From Shewanella marisflavi (GTDB lineage Bacteria > Pseudomonadota > Gammaproteobacteria > Enterobacterales > Shewanellaceae): a stretch of 64,000 nt of DNA. The notes beneath the pieces were generated by a model that was not told the origin of the DNA, did not search any database, and saw only the letters and a list, made by a program, of their open reading frames with translations. The DNA is taken from assembly GCF_023283925.1 (NCBI RefSeq), contig NZ_JAKIKX010000001.1, forward strand, positions 620,001 to 684,000. Reading direction: 5' to 3'. This document shows, one piece after another, positions 39,478 through 49,294 of this stretch; the first letter of the stretch is position 1; each line of letters opens with the position of its first letter. The translations under genes were made by a program, and so were the position numbers.

Positions 39478-40981
39478 TCAACGTCTCGGAGATCAAGCTA
39501 GATTCGCGTTAAAGCTCGCTTTGGTTGCTAAGGCTAAGGTCATAGGAGTTACAGCGATGGTACTGGGCTTAGTGGGTTGTGCAATGGGGCCTAATTATCA
39601 GCGTCCAGACCTTGAGCTACCGGCGCAATATCATCACGAGTTGGTACAAGATACCATCGACAATGATGGTCTTGTGGCATGGCAGTCATTTTACCTTGAC
39701 CCCAATGTGCGTAAGCTTATCTCTTATGCGTTAGCGCAAAACTTAGATCTTGAGGCGGTACGTTCTCGCCTCATCGCTGCTCGTTCGAAAGTGACAGTGA
39801 CTGACGCGACGCTTTATCCGGAAATTGGCTTAGAGGCTAATGCAGAGCGTTCAATCGACAGTGGGATAATCAGCGCAGATCCCACTCACAGCAATGACTT
39901 CGATATTGCAGGTACAGTGTCTTGGGAACTTGATATTTGGGGAGCTAATCGGCGTCGCAGTGAAGCTGAATATGCACATTTTCTATCGGCACAAGAAGCG
40001 CTTAATTTGGCGGTTATTAGCCTAATAAGCGATGTTGCCAGTCGTTATTATGAATGGCTTGATATTGAGCAGCGTTATCAAATCTCTGTCAATACGGTTC
40101 AGTTGCGTAAAAAAGAGCGTGATTTGGCAAGGTTAAGAAAACAAAATGGGGTGATTTCAAGCTTGCAGGTTAAGCAAGCTGAAGTGGAATACCAGAGTGC
40201 TAAAGTCACCTTGCCGTCTCTCGATTTTGCACGTCAAGAAAAAGCTAATCAGTTAAGGGTTTTGCTCGGCGAATATGATTATCCGCTTAAAGTAGAGGGT
40301 GATTTAGCGTCACTCATTGCCGAAGTGCCATTTCCTTCTTCTTTTAGGGTGGGCATCCCGTCACAAATGCTGTCACAGAGGCCTGATGTCAAAGCTGCAG
40401 AGCTGGCATTAATTGCGGCCAACGCGAATGTGGGGTTGGCCAAAACGGCTTTTTTCCCTAAATTTAACATTACTGGTCGCTATGGCACGGAATCTGAGGA
40501 TTTAGATAAGATCTTTGATAGTCAAGGAGTCACTTGGTCACTACTTGGAGGTATTACTGCGCCTATTTTCAATGCTGGCAGTATCGCGGCCCAATACGAT
40601 ATAGCCCTAGAGGAATCGAAGCAGGCTCTACTTGCTTATCGCAGCACAGTGTTGGCAGCATATTTTGAAGTTAACGATGCCATGAATAGTTTTCGGCGCT
40701 CTGAGTTAGCGATTGAAGCGCAAGAAGAGCTGGTCGAAGCAGCACGCGGATATACTCACCTAGCGATGTTACGATATCGCAATGGCGTATCGAGTTCGTT
40801 AGATCTTATGGATGCACAACGAAGCTTGTTTAATGCCGAGCTTAGCTTAAGTGAGGTGAGACGAGACAAATTGTTGGCGATGATCAAGCTATATCGCTCA
40901 CTCGGTGGCGGTGTGCTTAAGGAAGAGCAACAGACGCAGACTTTGGCGGATAAGTCTTCTAGGGTGGGGGATGTTCAATAG
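39470..40981 (+). CDS. Outer-membrane efflux channel (NodT/OprM-type lipoprotein)
   Basis: A 503-residue TolC-like channel lipoprotein. Lipobox LGLVGC at Cys37, then MGPNYQRPDLELP, typical of the NodT/OprM group; duplicated OEP repeats follow with SQRPDVKAAELALIAANANVGLAKTAFFPKF-type hairpins. Start ATG at 39470 is chosen for AGGAGG ten bases upstream; ATG 39464 or 39440 are alternatives. It completes the adaptor-pump-channel set. No regulator gene is next to the operon. Confidence 0.92.
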   Translation: MANQRLGDQARFALKLALVAKAKVIGVTAMVLGLVGCAMGPNYQRPDLELPAQYHHELVQDTIDNDGLVAWQSFYLDPNVRKLISYALAQNLDLEAVRSRLIAARSKVTVTDATLYPEIGLEANAERSIDSGIISADPTHSNDFDIAGTVSWELDIWGANRRRSEAEYAHFLSAQEALNLAVISLISDVASRYYEWLDIEQRYQISVNTVQLRKKERDLARLRKQNGVISSLQVKQAEVEYQSAKVTLPSLDFARQEKANQLRVLLGEYDYPLKVEGDLASLIAEVPFPSSFRVGIPSQMLSQRPDVKAAELALIAANANVGLAKTAFFPKFNITGRYGTESEDLDKIFDSQGVTWSLLGGITAPIFNAGSIAAQYDIALEESKQALLAYRSTVLAAYFEVNDAMNSFRRSELAIEAQEELVEAARGYTHLAMLRYRNGVSSSLDLMDAQRSLFNAELSLSEVRRDKLLAMIKLYRSLGGGVLKEEQQTQTLADKSSRVGDVQ

Positions 40982-41115
40982 CCGTCGAGTTGCCGTTGAC
41001 CTTTTGGGTTACACTTACCATTAATTAGCTTTTTAAGCTTATTGCCTGCGGTTTGAGTTGCATATTCCCAATGATGAGTAAGTCATATGCTGTAGAGTAT
41101 TGTCGTGTAAAAATG

Positions 41116-41143
41116 TTGCATTCGTCGCCGATTCAGGTAGAAT
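41116..41143 (+). promoter_or_regulatory. Likely sigma-70 promoter of the rpsP operon
   Basis: TTGCAT and TAGAAT separated by 16 bases lie 96-123 bases before rpsP, downstream of the RND operon. They would keep ribosomal gene expression independent of the inserted operon. Predicted by eye only. Confidence 0.5.
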
Positions 41144-41238
41144 CGTGCGGCTTTCTATCTGGGACTCTTCGCGAACACGGGGTTCCAGTTTTTATTTTTG
41201 CTTCATAACGAAGCAAATCATTAGAGGATAAAAGACGC

Positions 41239-41490
41239 ATGGTTACCATTCGTTTAGCTCGAGGCGGCGCAAAAAAGCGTCCATTTTATAACATCGTTGT
41301 TGCTGATAGCCGTAACGCTCGTGATGGTCGTTTCATCGAACGTGTTGGCTTCTTCAACCCTGTTGCTCAAGGTCAAGAAGAAGCGCTTCGCTTAGATCTT
41401 GATCGTGTAGAACACTGGGTTGCTAACGGTGCTGCTACTACTGATCGTGTAGCGAAACTGATCAAAGACGCTCGTAAAGCTGCTGCTTAA
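41239..41490 (+). CDS. rpsP: 30S ribosomal protein S16
   Basis: An 83-residue S16: [20 protein letters not shown] at the start and [14 protein letters not shown] in the middle, both diagnostic. First gene of the rpsP-rimM-trmD-rplS operon, whose order matches E. coli. RBS AGAGGA upstream. It assembles early into the 30S body. Confidence 0.98.
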   Translation: MVTIRLARGGAKKRPFYNIVVADSRNARDGRFIERVGFFNPVAQGQEEALRLDLDRVEHWVANGAATTDRVAKLIKDARKAAA

Positions 41491-41510
41491 TAGCGTTAAG
41501 GTATAGATTG

Positions 41511-42041
41511 ATGAGTAGTCACCAAGACCCAGTCGTACTAGGCAAATTAGGCGCTAGTCACGGCATTAAAGGTTGGTTGAAGATCACTAGCTATACCGAT
41601 TCTGTCGAAGATATTTTTGACTATTCTCCTTGGTTGATTAAAGAGCAAGGTGAATGGCGCGAAGTCAAGGTTGAACAGTGGCGCTACCAAGGCAAGGCGA
41701 TTATCGCCGTGTTAGAAGGTGTTACCACTCGAGACCAAGCGCAAATGCTCACTAACTGTGAGATTGCCATTCCCGCCGAGGCGATGAAAGAACTGCCAGA
41801 AGACGAGTTCTACTGGCGTGACCTTATCGGCTGTGACGTGGTGAATACGAAAGGCTATAACATGGGCAAGGTTGACCAGATCGTGGAAACAGGATCGAAC
41901 GACGTGCTACTTGTGAAGGCCAACGCGAAAGATGGCTTTGGCAAAACGGAACGTATGATTCCTTTTGTTACCGAGCAGTTCATCCTTGAGGTGAACCTAA
42001 CGGAAAAACAAATTTTGGTGGATTGGGATCCGGACTTCTAA
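41511..42041 (+). CDS. rimM: Ribosome maturation factor RimM
   Basis: A 176-residue 16S rRNA processing factor that binds S19 and helps mature the 30S head. N-terminal RimM barrel ([18 protein letters not shown]) and C-terminal PRC-barrel ([33 protein letters not shown]). Start ATG at 41511; the TTG just before is less likely. 20 bases after rpsP. Confidence 0.96.
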   Translation: MSSHQDPVVLGKLGASHGIKGWLKITSYTDSVEDIFDYSPWLIKEQGEWREVKVEQWRYQGKAIIAVLEGVTTRDQAQMLTNCEIAIPAEAMKELPEDEFYWRDLIGCDVVNTKGYNMGKVDQIVETGSNDVLLVKANAKDGFGKTERMIPFVTEQFILEVNLTEKQILVDWDPDF

Positions 42042-42056
42042 GTCGAGGGACAACAG

Positions 42057-42803
42057 ATGTGGTTAGGGGTAGTAACCCTGTTTCCAGAGATGTTTCGTGC
42101 CGTAACAGACTTTGGTGTAACGGGTCGGGCCGTAAGTAACGGTTTGTTAGAGTTGCAGACGTGGAATCCTCGAGATTTCACCCATGATAAACATAGAACA
42201 GTGGACGACAGGCCTTATGGCGGCGGACCTGGCATGTTGATGATGGTGCAGCCTCTACGCGATGCCATCCACGCTGCTAAAGCGGCGGCGGGTAACAAGG
42301 TAAAGGTGATTTATCTTTCTCCTCAGGGACGCAAGCTGACTCAGCAGGGCGTCGAAGAGTTAGCTAAATCGGAGCGTTTGATTCTAGTGTGTGGTCGCTA
42401 CGAAGGTATCGATGAACGCATTATACAAACGGAAGTGGATGAAGAGTGGTCGATAGGGGATTACGTGCTTTCGGGCGGTGAACTCCCAGCGATGACCCTG
42501 ATTGATTCGGTATCACGCTTGGTTCCAGGGGTTCTTGGAAAACAGGCATCGGCAGAGCAGGATTCCTTCTCTGACGGATTACTGGATTGCCCCCACTATA
42601 CTCGCCCCGAAAGCCTTGATGGTATCGATGTACCGGCAGTATTACTTAGTGGCAACCACGAACATATTAGACGCTGGCGTTTGCAGCAGAGTCTCGGAAG
42701 AACTTTGTTACGACGACCAGAATTATTTGAAAATCTAGCTCTGACTGACGAACAAACCAAGCTATTAGCCGAGTTTGTTAATACCGCCCAAGCAGGCGAG
42801 TAA
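42057..42803 (+). CDS. trmD: tRNA (guanine-N1-)-methyltransferase
   Basis: A 248-residue SPOUT methyltransferase forming m1G37 in tRNAs. The knotted AdoMet-binding motif is present ([27 protein letters not shown]), along with [12 protein letters not shown] near residue 55 and the C-terminal HIRRWR. Prevents +1 frameshifting. Third gene of the operon. Confidence 0.98.
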   Translation: MWLGVVTLFPEMFRAVTDFGVTGRAVSNGLLELQTWNPRDFTHDKHRTVDDRPYGGGPGMLMMVQPLRDAIHAAKAAAGNKVKVIYLSPQGRKLTQQGVEELAKSERLILVCGRYEGIDERIIQTEVDEEWSIGDYVLSGGELPAMTLIDSVSRLVPGVLGKQASAEQDSFSDGLLDCPHYTRPESLDGIDVPAVLLSGNHEHIRRWRLQQSLGRTLLRRPELFENLALTDEQTKLLAEFVNTAQAGE

Positions 42804-42837
42804 AAGTGGTCAGTTATTACTAGTATGGAGTTTATTC

Positions 42838-43188
42838 ATGAATAACATCATTAAAATGCTCAACGATGAGCAAATGAAGCAAGACGTACCAGAATTTGGT
42901 GCAGGTGACACAGTAGTTGTAAAAGTACGTGTTGTTGAAGGCGGTAAAGAGCGTCTACAGGCGTTTGAAGGCGTTGTTATCGCTAAGCGTAACCGTGGTC
43001 TGCACTCTGCATTCACTGTACGTAAGATCTCTAATGGCGAAGGTGTTGAGCGTGCGTTCCAGACTCACAGCCCACTCATCTCTAGCATCGAAGTTAAGCG
43101 TCGCGGCCGTGTTCGTCGTGCTAAGCTTTACTACCTACGTGAGCGTTCAGGTAAGTCTGCACGTATCCGCGAGAAGCTTGCTAAGTAA
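42838..43188 (+). CDS. rplS: 50S ribosomal protein L19
   Basis: A 116-residue L19 at the 30S-50S interface. [29 protein letters not shown] and [15 protein letters not shown] are characteristic. Start ATG at 42838 after TATGGAG; an in-frame upstream ATG inside the trmD end is not supported. Last gene of the operon, followed by a terminator. Confidence 0.98.
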   Translation: MNNIIKMLNDEQMKQDVPEFGAGDTVVVKVRVVEGGKERLQAFEGVVIAKRNRGLHSAFTVRKISNGEGVERAFQTHSPLISSIEVKRRGRVRRAKLYYLRERSGKSARIREKLAK

Positions 43189-43231
43189 GCACTCGTTAAA
43201 ACGTAAAATAAGATGCAGTGTTCGCACAATG

Positions 43232-43258
43232 ACCCGCCTAAATGGCGGGTTTTTGTTT
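43232..43258 (+). terminator. Intrinsic terminator of the rpsP operon
   Basis: ACCCGCC pairs with GGCGGGT around TAAAT, followed by TTTTGTTTTC. Confidence 0.88.
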
Positions 43259-43433
43259 TCTAGTAGTTTTCTAGTATTAGGCACCAAGTTCCTACTCCCT
43301 CATTTTCAGTGACAGTTAAAACCTATCTCCCAGCGTTTATGTAACCTCATATTGGTTTTGATCGTGAATTATGTTTGAAAAGCTAATTTCTGCTTGATTT
43401 AAATTTGGTCAACAGGCATAGTTACTCCATTGG

Positions 43434-43453
43434 TGTAATGGCGTAGCATTACA
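43434..43453. promoter_or_regulatory. 20-bp palindrome upstream of aroF, candidate operator
   Basis: TGTAATG-GCGTAG-CATTACA, 45-65 bases before the aroF start. It recalls the TyrR box (TGTAAA-N6-TTTACA), but the half-site spacing is 2 bases longer, so TyrR binding is uncertain. Confidence 0.4.
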
Positions 43454-43498
43454 ATATTACAGGTTGGTATGAGAAGAGACGTTAGGTTGGTGACAGGT

Positions 43499-44590
43499 AT
43501 GCAGCAAGATACGATTAATAATGTTCACATCAGTTCAGAAAAAGTGCTGGTGACCCCGGAAGAGTTAAAGCAACAACTGCCCCTGTCGAATGCTGCCTAT
43601 AATTACGTGCTTAATGCACGCAAAACGGTATCGGACATAGTGCACAAGCGTGATAACCGTGTATTGGTGGTGAGTGGACCTTGCTCTATTCACGATATCG
43701 CTTCGGCCAAAGAGTATGCGCTGCGACTAAAGACCTTACACGATGAACTTAAAGATGAGTTTTACATCCTGATGCGTGTCTACTTCGAGAAACCACGTAC
43801 TACCGTGGGCTGGAAGGGGATGATCAATGACCCGGATATGGATGAATCTTTCGATGTCGAGAAAGGCTTACGCCAGGCTCGTGAGCTGATGATTTGGTTA
43901 GCAGAGCTTGGGCTGCCATTGGCCACCGAGGCACTTGATCCTATCAGCCCACAGTACATCTCTGAGCTAGTGACCTGGTCGGCCATTGGGGCGAGAACCA
44001 CAGAGTCACAGACACACAGAGAGATGGCCTCAGGCCTCTCCATGCCTGTGGGCTTTAAAAATGGCACCGACGGTAAGTTAGGTGTGGCGATCAACGCGCT
44101 GCAATCGGCGGCCAGCAGTCATAGATTTATGGGGATTAACCAGGCAGGGCAGGTCGCACTACTGCAAACCGCGGGTAATCCTGATGGGCATGTGATCTTA
44201 CGCGGTGGTAAGACGCCTAACTATGACGCCAAAAGTGTGGCCGAGAGTGAGCAGCAGTTACATGCGGCTAATCTCAATGCCAGATTGATAGTGGACTGCA
44301 GCCACGGCAACTCGAGTAAAGATCACACCAAGCAGCCCATGGTCTGCCAAGATGTGTTCGATCAGATCGCTAATGGTAACAAGTCGATTATCGGTGTCAT
44401 GTTAGAGAGCCATTTAAATGGTGGTAATCAGAGTTGTGATAAGCCGATGAGTGAGCTGGCCTATGGGGTGTCGGTCACCGACGCCTGCATTGACTGGCAG
44501 ACTACCGAACAGCTTTTACGTCAGGGCGCAGCGCAATTGGCATCGGTTTTACCCAAGAGATTTGATATGCTCAAGGCGGTCAATGCTTGA
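43499..44590 (+). CDS. aroF: 3-Deoxy-7-phosphoheptulonate synthase (AroF-type, class I-alpha)
   Basis: A 363-residue DAHP synthase, first step of the shikimate pathway, using PEP and erythrose 4-phosphate. Motifs [47 protein letters not shown] and [11 protein letters not shown] carry the PEP-, phosphate- and metal-binding residues. The pairing with tyrA suggests the tyrosine-sensitive isozyme. Start ATG at 43499, where similarity to E. coli AroF (MQKDALNNVH) begins. The stop overlaps the tyrA start (TGATG). Confidence 0.93.
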   Translation: MQQDTINNVHISSEKVLVTPEELKQQLPLSNAAYNYVLNARKTVSDIVHKRDNRVLVVSGPCSIHDIASAKEYALRLKTLHDELKDEFYILMRVYFEKPRTTVGWKGMINDPDMDESFDVEKGLRQARELMIWLAELGLPLATEALDPISPQYISELVTWSAIGARTTESQTHREMASGLSMPVGFKNGTDGKLGVAINALQSAASSHRFMGINQAGQVALLQTAGNPDGHVILRGGKTPNYDAKSVAESEQQLHAANLNARLIVDCSHGNSSKDHTKQPMVCQDVFDQIANGNKSIIGVMLESHLNGGNQSCDKPMSELAYGVSVTDACIDWQTTEQLLRQGAAQLASVLPKRFDMLKAVNA

Positions 44591-45744
44591 TGGAACACGC
44601 GCAAATGAGTGAGAAAACCACCCAAGAACTGGAAAAATTGAGAGAACATATCGACAGCGTCGATCAGCAGCTGTTGCATCTGCTGCGTAAGCGTCTGGAT
44701 CTGGTTGCCCAAGTGGGCGGCGTCAAGCATGCCGCCGGTGTGCCTATCTATGCGCCGCAGCGAGAGGCTTCCATGTTAGCCAAGCGTCGGGAAGAGGCGG
44801 CTAAGATGAATGTCTCGCCCCAGCTAATCGAAGATATTTTGCGCCGTTTGATGCGTGAGTCTTATCTCAACGAGAAAGATGTCGGTTTCAAACAGGTGAA
44901 GACAGATCTTGGCCATGTGGTGATCGTCGGTGGTGAGGGCAAGTTGGGCGGTCTGTTTGCGCAGATGCTCAGTTTGTCTGGCTACCAGGTGAAGTCACTT
45001 GATAAAGATGACTGGCAGCAGGCCGAGGCCATATTCGATGGGGCTGGGTTAGTGATAGTCACAGTGCCCATCAGTATCACCTGTGAGCTGATCCGTGACA
45101 AGTTAACCCGTTTACCAAGTCATTGTATCTTGGCCGATCTGACATCGGTCAAAGAGAAGCCGCTTGAGGCGATGCTCGCCAGCCATCCTGGCCCTGTTGT
45201 GGGGCTGCACCCCATGTTTGGTCCAGATGTGGGCAGCTTGGCAAAGCAAGTGGTAGTAGTGTGTCACGGCCGTGGTCGCGAGCAATATGAGTGGTTGCTG
45301 GAGCAGATAGGTATATGGGGCGCGCGGCTGGTTGAGGCCGATGCCCAGCAGCATGATAAGGCGATGCAGTTAGTGCAGGCGATGCGTCATTTCTCCTCTT
45401 TCGTTTATGGTTTGAATCTATACCGAGAGGCGGCCGATATCGACAATCTGTTGCAGTTTAGCTCGCCGATTTACCGGCTCGAACTGGCCATGGTTGGGCG
45501 CCTGTTTGCCCAGAGTCCTGAGCTGTATGCCGACATTATTTTCGCTCAGCAGGAGAGCCTAACGGCCATTGGGGATTACCTGGACAATTATGCTCAGGCA
45601 CTCGAACTCTTGAAACGCGGTGACAGGCAGGGCTTTATCCGCGAGTTTGAAGAAGTCGCCGCCTGGTTTGGAGATTTCGCGCCGCAATTCCAGCGTGAGA
45701 GTAGAGCCATGCTGCAATCAGTCAACGATATGAAGACTGGCTAA
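44590..45744 (+). CDS. tyrA: Chorismate mutase / prephenate dehydrogenase TyrA
   Basis: A 384-residue bifunctional T-protein of tyrosine synthesis. AroQ chorismate mutase at residues ~10-95 ([39 protein letters not shown]), then an NAD-binding prephenate dehydrogenase ([29 protein letters not shown]). Start ATG at 44590 overlaps the aroF stop; ATG 44605 is a possible alternative. Followed by a terminator. Confidence 0.95.
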   Translation: MEHAQMSEKTTQELEKLREHIDSVDQQLLHLLRKRLDLVAQVGGVKHAAGVPIYAPQREASMLAKRREEAAKMNVSPQLIEDILRRLMRESYLNEKDVGFKQVKTDLGHVVIVGGEGKLGGLFAQMLSLSGYQVKSLDKDDWQQAEAIFDGAGLVIVTVPISITCELIRDKLTRLPSHCILADLTSVKEKPLEAMLASHPGPVVGLHPMFGPDVGSLAKQVVVVCHGRGREQYEWLLEQIGIWGARLVEADAQQHDKAMQLVQAMRHFSSFVYGLNLYREAADIDNLLQFSSPIYRLELAMVGRLFAQSPELYADIIFAQQESLTAIGDYLDNYAQALELLKRGDRQGFIREFEEVAAWFGDFAPQFQRESRAMLQSVNDMKTG

Positions 45745-45769
45745 CCCTTATTAGCGATCAAACCTCCCT

Positions 45770-45811
45770 ATGGGCGCCCAAGTGACTTTCACTAATGGCG
45801 CCATTTTTTTA
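45770..45811 (+). terminator. Intrinsic terminator after tyrA
   Basis: ATGGGCGCC pairs with GGCGCCAT (one bulged G), followed by seven Ts. It ends the aroF-tyrA operon. Confidence 0.8.
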
Positions 45812-45890
45812 TGGGGAGATATCGAAGCAAGTAACTGTTTTAAAATTTTTTTACTCTTTAATTTGACGGTTTAGATTCGAAAATACTAAT

Positions 45891-45904
45891 TTGATCTGCT
45901 TCAT
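45891..45904. promoter_or_regulatory. Weak FNR/EtrA-like site before hcp
   Basis: TTGAT-CTGC-TTCAT matches the FNR consensus TTGAT-N4-ATCAA at 8 of 10 positions, about 107 bases before hcp. hcp is anaerobically induced in other bacteria. Suggestive only. Confidence 0.35.
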
Positions 45905-46010
45905 AGTTTCTCACATTGCTATCAAGATTCACTTTTGTCGTTGAAGCTACCACAGTAGACTGCCTCAAAACATGCAAAAAAAAAGCATGATTAAATAAAG
46001 GAGCAGTATT

Positions 46011-47675
46011 GTGTTTTGTATTCAGTGTGAGCAAACGATTCGAACCCCTGCCGGTAATGGTTGTAGTTATTCTCAAGGTATGTGTGGCAAGCTGGCCGCG
46101 ACCTCAGATCTGCAAGATCTACTCATTTATATTCTGCAAGGCGTGTCTGCCTATGCTGAGAAAGCCCGTGAATTTGGCATTATTGACGAGGCTATCGACA
46201 CCTTCGTTCCCAAGGCATTCTTCGCGACCCTAACCAATGTTAACTTTGATGATGCGCGTATCATAGCCTATACCCAGCAGGCATATGCCTATCGCACCCA
46301 ACTGCAAACGGCCTATGAGACAGCGTGTAAGGCACAAGGTAAGACAGTTGAGACGCTTATCCCAGCAGCAAGTTTAGTACTTGCCAGTGTTAAGGAAGAG
46401 ATGTTGGCGCAAGCGGCTCAGGCACTGCCTAATCGCGGTAAAGATCAGGTCGATGAAGATATTATGGGGCTGCGTTTACTCTGTCTCTATGGTCTTAAAG
46501 GCGCGGCCGCTTATATGGAGCATGCCCGCGTACTGGAGCAGACAGATAGCGATGTGGCGGCTAAGTTTCACCAGATCATGGCCTTCTTAGGTTCTGATTC
46601 TGTCGATGCCGACAAGTTGTTTGCTACTGCCATGGAGATTGGTCAGCTTAACTATCGCGTTATGGCGATGCTTGATGAAGGCGAGACCCAGGCCTTTGGA
46701 CACCCTGAGCCGACTCAGGTCAATACGGTTGCGGTGAAGGGCAAGGCGATTTTAGTGTCGGGCCATGACATGAAAGATCTAGAGCTTATCTTGCAACAAA
46801 CCCAAGGTAAGGGCATTAACGTCTTCACCCATGGTGAAATGCTGCCAGCGTTGGCCTATCCAGAATTGAAAAAGTATCCACACCTGGTCGGCAACTACGG
46901 CAGTGCGTGGCAAAACCAACAGAAAGAGTTCGCCAACTTCCCTGGTGCGGTGGTGATGACCTCTAACTGTATTATCGATCCTAATGTGGGCGACTACGCC
47001 GACCGTATCTTTACCCGCAGCATAGTGGGTTGGCCGGGCGTGACCCATATCGTGGGGGATGACTTCTCTGCGGTGATCGATAAGGCCTTATCCCTTGAGG
47101 GCTTTGCCTATGATGAGATCCCCCATCACATCACCATAGGTTTTGCCCGCAATGCGTTAATGGCCGCCGCGCCTGCCGTTGTCGAAAATGTTAAAAACGG
47201 TTCGATTAAGCACTTCTTCCTGGTTGGCGGTTGTGACGGTGACAAGGCTGAACGTAGCTACTTTACCGATATTGCCAAGGCGGCGCCTCAGGACTCTATC
47301 ATCATGACCTTAGGTTGCGGTAAGTATAAGTTCAATAAGCTTTCCTTTGGCGATATCAATGGTATTCCGCGTCTGCTGGATATCGGTCAGTGTAACGATG
47401 CTTACTCTGCCATTCAGCTGGCGATCGCTTTATCAGAGGTATTTGAGTGTGAGATCAATGAGCTGCCACTGAGCCTGGTACTCTCTTGGTTTGAACAGAA
47501 GGCTATTGTCATCTTGTTGACCTTGTTGTCTCTGGGTGTGAAGAACATTCGCACTGGCCCAAGTGCACCGGCTTTCTTAACGCCGAATCTGCTAAAGGTG
47601 TTAGAAGATAAGTTCGGTTTGCGCAGCACCACAACGGTTGAACAAGACCTCAATGCCATTTTGAACGTTGCTTAA
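46011..47675 (+). CDS. hcp: Hybrid cluster protein (hydroxylamine reductase / protein S-nitrosylase type)
   Basis: A 554-residue Hcp. Its N-terminal cysteines are Cys3-x2-Cys6-x11-Cys18-x6-Cys25, the spacing of the enterobacterial class with a [2Fe-2S] cluster. The hybrid Fe-S-O cluster ligands lie in the C-terminal half ([46 protein letters not shown]). It reduces NO or hydroxylamine with electrons from Hcr. Start GTG at 46011 with AAGGAG ideally spaced. hcr follows. Confidence 0.95.
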   Translation: MFCIQCEQTIRTPAGNGCSYSQGMCGKLAATSDLQDLLIYILQGVSAYAEKAREFGIIDEAIDTFVPKAFFATLTNVNFDDARIIAYTQQAYAYRTQLQTAYETACKAQGKTVETLIPAASLVLASVKEEMLAQAAQALPNRGKDQVDEDIMGLRLLCLYGLKGAAAYMEHARVLEQTDSDVAAKFHQIMAFLGSDSVDADKLFATAMEIGQLNYRVMAMLDEGETQAFGHPEPTQVNTVAVKGKAILVSGHDMKDLELILQQTQGKGINVFTHGEMLPALAYPELKKYPHLVGNYGSAWQNQQKEFANFPGAVVMTSNCIIDPNVGDYADRIFTRSIVGWPGVTHIVGDDFSAVIDKALSLEGFAYDEIPHHITIGFARNALMAAAPAVVENVKNGSIKHFFLVGGCDGDKAERSYFTDIAKAAPQDSIIMTLGCGKYKFNKLSFGDINGIPRLLDIGQCNDAYSAIQLAIALSEVFECEINELPLSLVLSWFEQKAIVILLTLLSLGVKNIRTGPSAPAFLTPNLLKVLEDKFGLRSTTTVEQDLNAILNVA

Positions 47676-47686
47676 AAAATGCCTCT

Positions 47687-47720
47687 AAACGCCCGCGCTA
47701 ATGTTGTGGGCGTTTCTTTT
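47687..47720 (+). terminator. Terminator-like hairpin between hcp and hcr
   Basis: AAACGCCC pairs with GGGCGTTT, followed by CTTTTGTTT. As hcr probably relies on hcp transcription, partial termination would make Hcr less abundant than Hcp. Confidence 0.7.
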
Positions 47721-47736
47721 GTTTGGTAAGTCACCC

Positions 47737-48783
47737 ATGAATCAACAAGATTATCTATCTCCCAACTGGCAGCGCGGCGAGGTGAGACTCGTCTGTGTCG
47801 AGCGCTGGCAGGAAACCCATGATGTCACCAGCTTTCGCTTTCAGGGGACTCAGCGGGTAAAGTTTCATTTTAAGCCTGGCCAGTTTATTACCTTCATGCT
47901 GGACATAGGTGGTGAGCGTGTTGCGCGCAGTTATACCATCTCTTCGTCGCCATCGCGTCCCTATTCGCTGGTCGTGACCATTAAGCGTATCTCCGGTGGG
48001 CGCGTCTCTAATTATCTTATCGATAATTTGAAGGTGGGTCACAGCGTTGATGTGACTGGTCCTGATGGCGCTTTTAACCTTATCGATATATCCGCCAGCC
48101 GCTATTTATTTTTGAGCGCAGGCAGCGGTATCACGCCCATGTATTCCATGTCGCGCTGGTTGACCGATACTCAGATTGGTAGCGACATCGCCTTTGTGCA
48201 CAGTGCTAAATCAGTCAAAGATCTTATTTTCCATGACGAGCTAGCGACGATGGCCGAGCGTCATCAGGCCATGGACCTCTTCTATGCTATAGAGTCTGGA
48301 GAGCGGCTTGAAGCGTTCGCGAGCGTTGCGGGTAGGTTAACTTTAGCGGCCTTGTCAGAGGCAGTACCCGACTATCTTGAGCGTACTGTATTTGTGTGTG
48401 GGCCTGCGCCTTACATGCAAGCCGTGAAGACTATGCTGCATGATGCGGGTTTCGACATGAGTCGCTACCATGAAGAGAGCTTTGGTGCGCCAGCGGCCTC
48501 GGCTGAGATAAGCGCTCAAGACGGGACGGATTTTACTCTACAAATAGGTGATGTAACCGCTGGCCTAAATGAGGGGCAGACGATACTAGAGGGGATTGAA
48601 GCTAAAGGATTGCCTATTATTGCCGCCTGTCGCTCCGGCGTCTGTGGCGCCTGCAAGTGTCAGGTATTAAGCGGTGAGACAGAATCCAGCAGTGAGATGA
48701 CGTTAACGCCGATGGAGATAGAGCAAGGTTTCGTATTGGCTTGTTCGACGCGGTTGAAATCGGATGTAACTCTGTCCCTTTAA
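47737..48783 (+). CDS. hcr: NADH oxidoreductase Hcr
   Basis: A 348-residue electron-transfer partner of Hcp. FAD-binding domain (RSYTISSSPSRPYSLVVTIK), NAD-binding domain (LSAGSGITPMYSMSRWL, VFVCGPAPYMQAV) and C-terminal [2Fe-2S] ferredoxin domain (ACRSGVCGACKCQV...LACSTR). Start ATG at 47737; an upstream in-frame ATG lies inside the terminator-like hairpin and is unlikely. Confidence 0.93.
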   Translation: MNQQDYLSPNWQRGEVRLVCVERWQETHDVTSFRFQGTQRVKFHFKPGQFITFMLDIGGERVARSYTISSSPSRPYSLVVTIKRISGGRVSNYLIDNLKVGHSVDVTGPDGAFNLIDISASRYLFLSAGSGITPMYSMSRWLTDTQIGSDIAFVHSAKSVKDLIFHDELATMAERHQAMDLFYAIESGERLEAFASVAGRLTLAALSEAVPDYLERTVFVCGPAPYMQAVKTMLHDAGFDMSRYHEESFGAPAASAEISAQDGTDFTLQIGDVTAGLNEGQTILEGIEAKGLPIIAACRSGVCGACKCQVLSGETESSSEMTLTPMEIEQGFVLACSTRLKSDVTLSL

Positions 48784-48902
48784 TCAAATCAGCTCGCAAA
48801 TTTGCGCTATGGGCAATGACACAGTATGGTTAATAATGAAGGCACGGTATTGCGTCTTTCTACCATTAGTTTAACCCCTATTGATTGCTTGGAGCTGCCC
48901 TT

Positions 48903-49238
48903 ATGGTATCGACTACGTCACAGCCTGTCGTCTTGGACGACCATAGCCTTGGGCATCTGCTCTATGCTTTGATGTCGGCATTCCCTTTGTTGCTGCTACC
49001 ACCGCTGTTTGCGCTATTGATCAGCCTTGGGCAGAAGAGCGATAAGATGAGCAGTTTGCTCTATTCTCACATTCGATGGCAGCGTTGGTCTATCGTGTCG
49101 CTACTGTCGATGTTGCTACTGGCGTATCTGGTGCCCCAGGGCTGGTTGACGATCAGCCTTTCCTTATTGGCACTCTTGTGGTTTTGTCATCGCACCATTA
49201 AGGGTTGGATGAGCCTGCTCGATGGTCATGCGATTTAG
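48903..49238 (+). CDS. Small conserved-type membrane protein, function unknown
   Basis: A 111-residue protein with three hydrophobic segments: ~residues 21-45, 68-85 and 88-102. The layout (a short hydrophilic loop between TM1 and TM2, and a C-terminal RTIKGWMSLLDG) recalls the DUF4870-like family of small membrane proteins, a tentative link. Start ATG at 48903 with GGAG 8 bases upstream. Transcribed towards pheA, ending at a bidirectional terminator. Confidence 0.7.
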   Translation: MVSTTSQPVVLDDHSLGHLLYALMSAFPLLLLPPLFALLISLGQKSDKMSSLLYSHIRWQRWSIVSLLSMLLLAYLVPQGWLTISLSLLALLWFCHRTIKGWMSLLDGHAI

Positions 49239-49250
49239 CGCAGTTTAATT

Positions 49251-49279
49251 AAAAAAGAGGATCTAAGGTCCTCTTTTTT
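49251..49279. terminator. Bidirectional intrinsic terminator
   Basis: AAAAAAGAGGA pairs perfectly with TCCTCTTTTTT across a 7-base loop. Serves the small membrane gene and pheA, which converge. Confidence 0.9.
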
Positions 49280-49294
49280 GTGGGTGATAGATGA

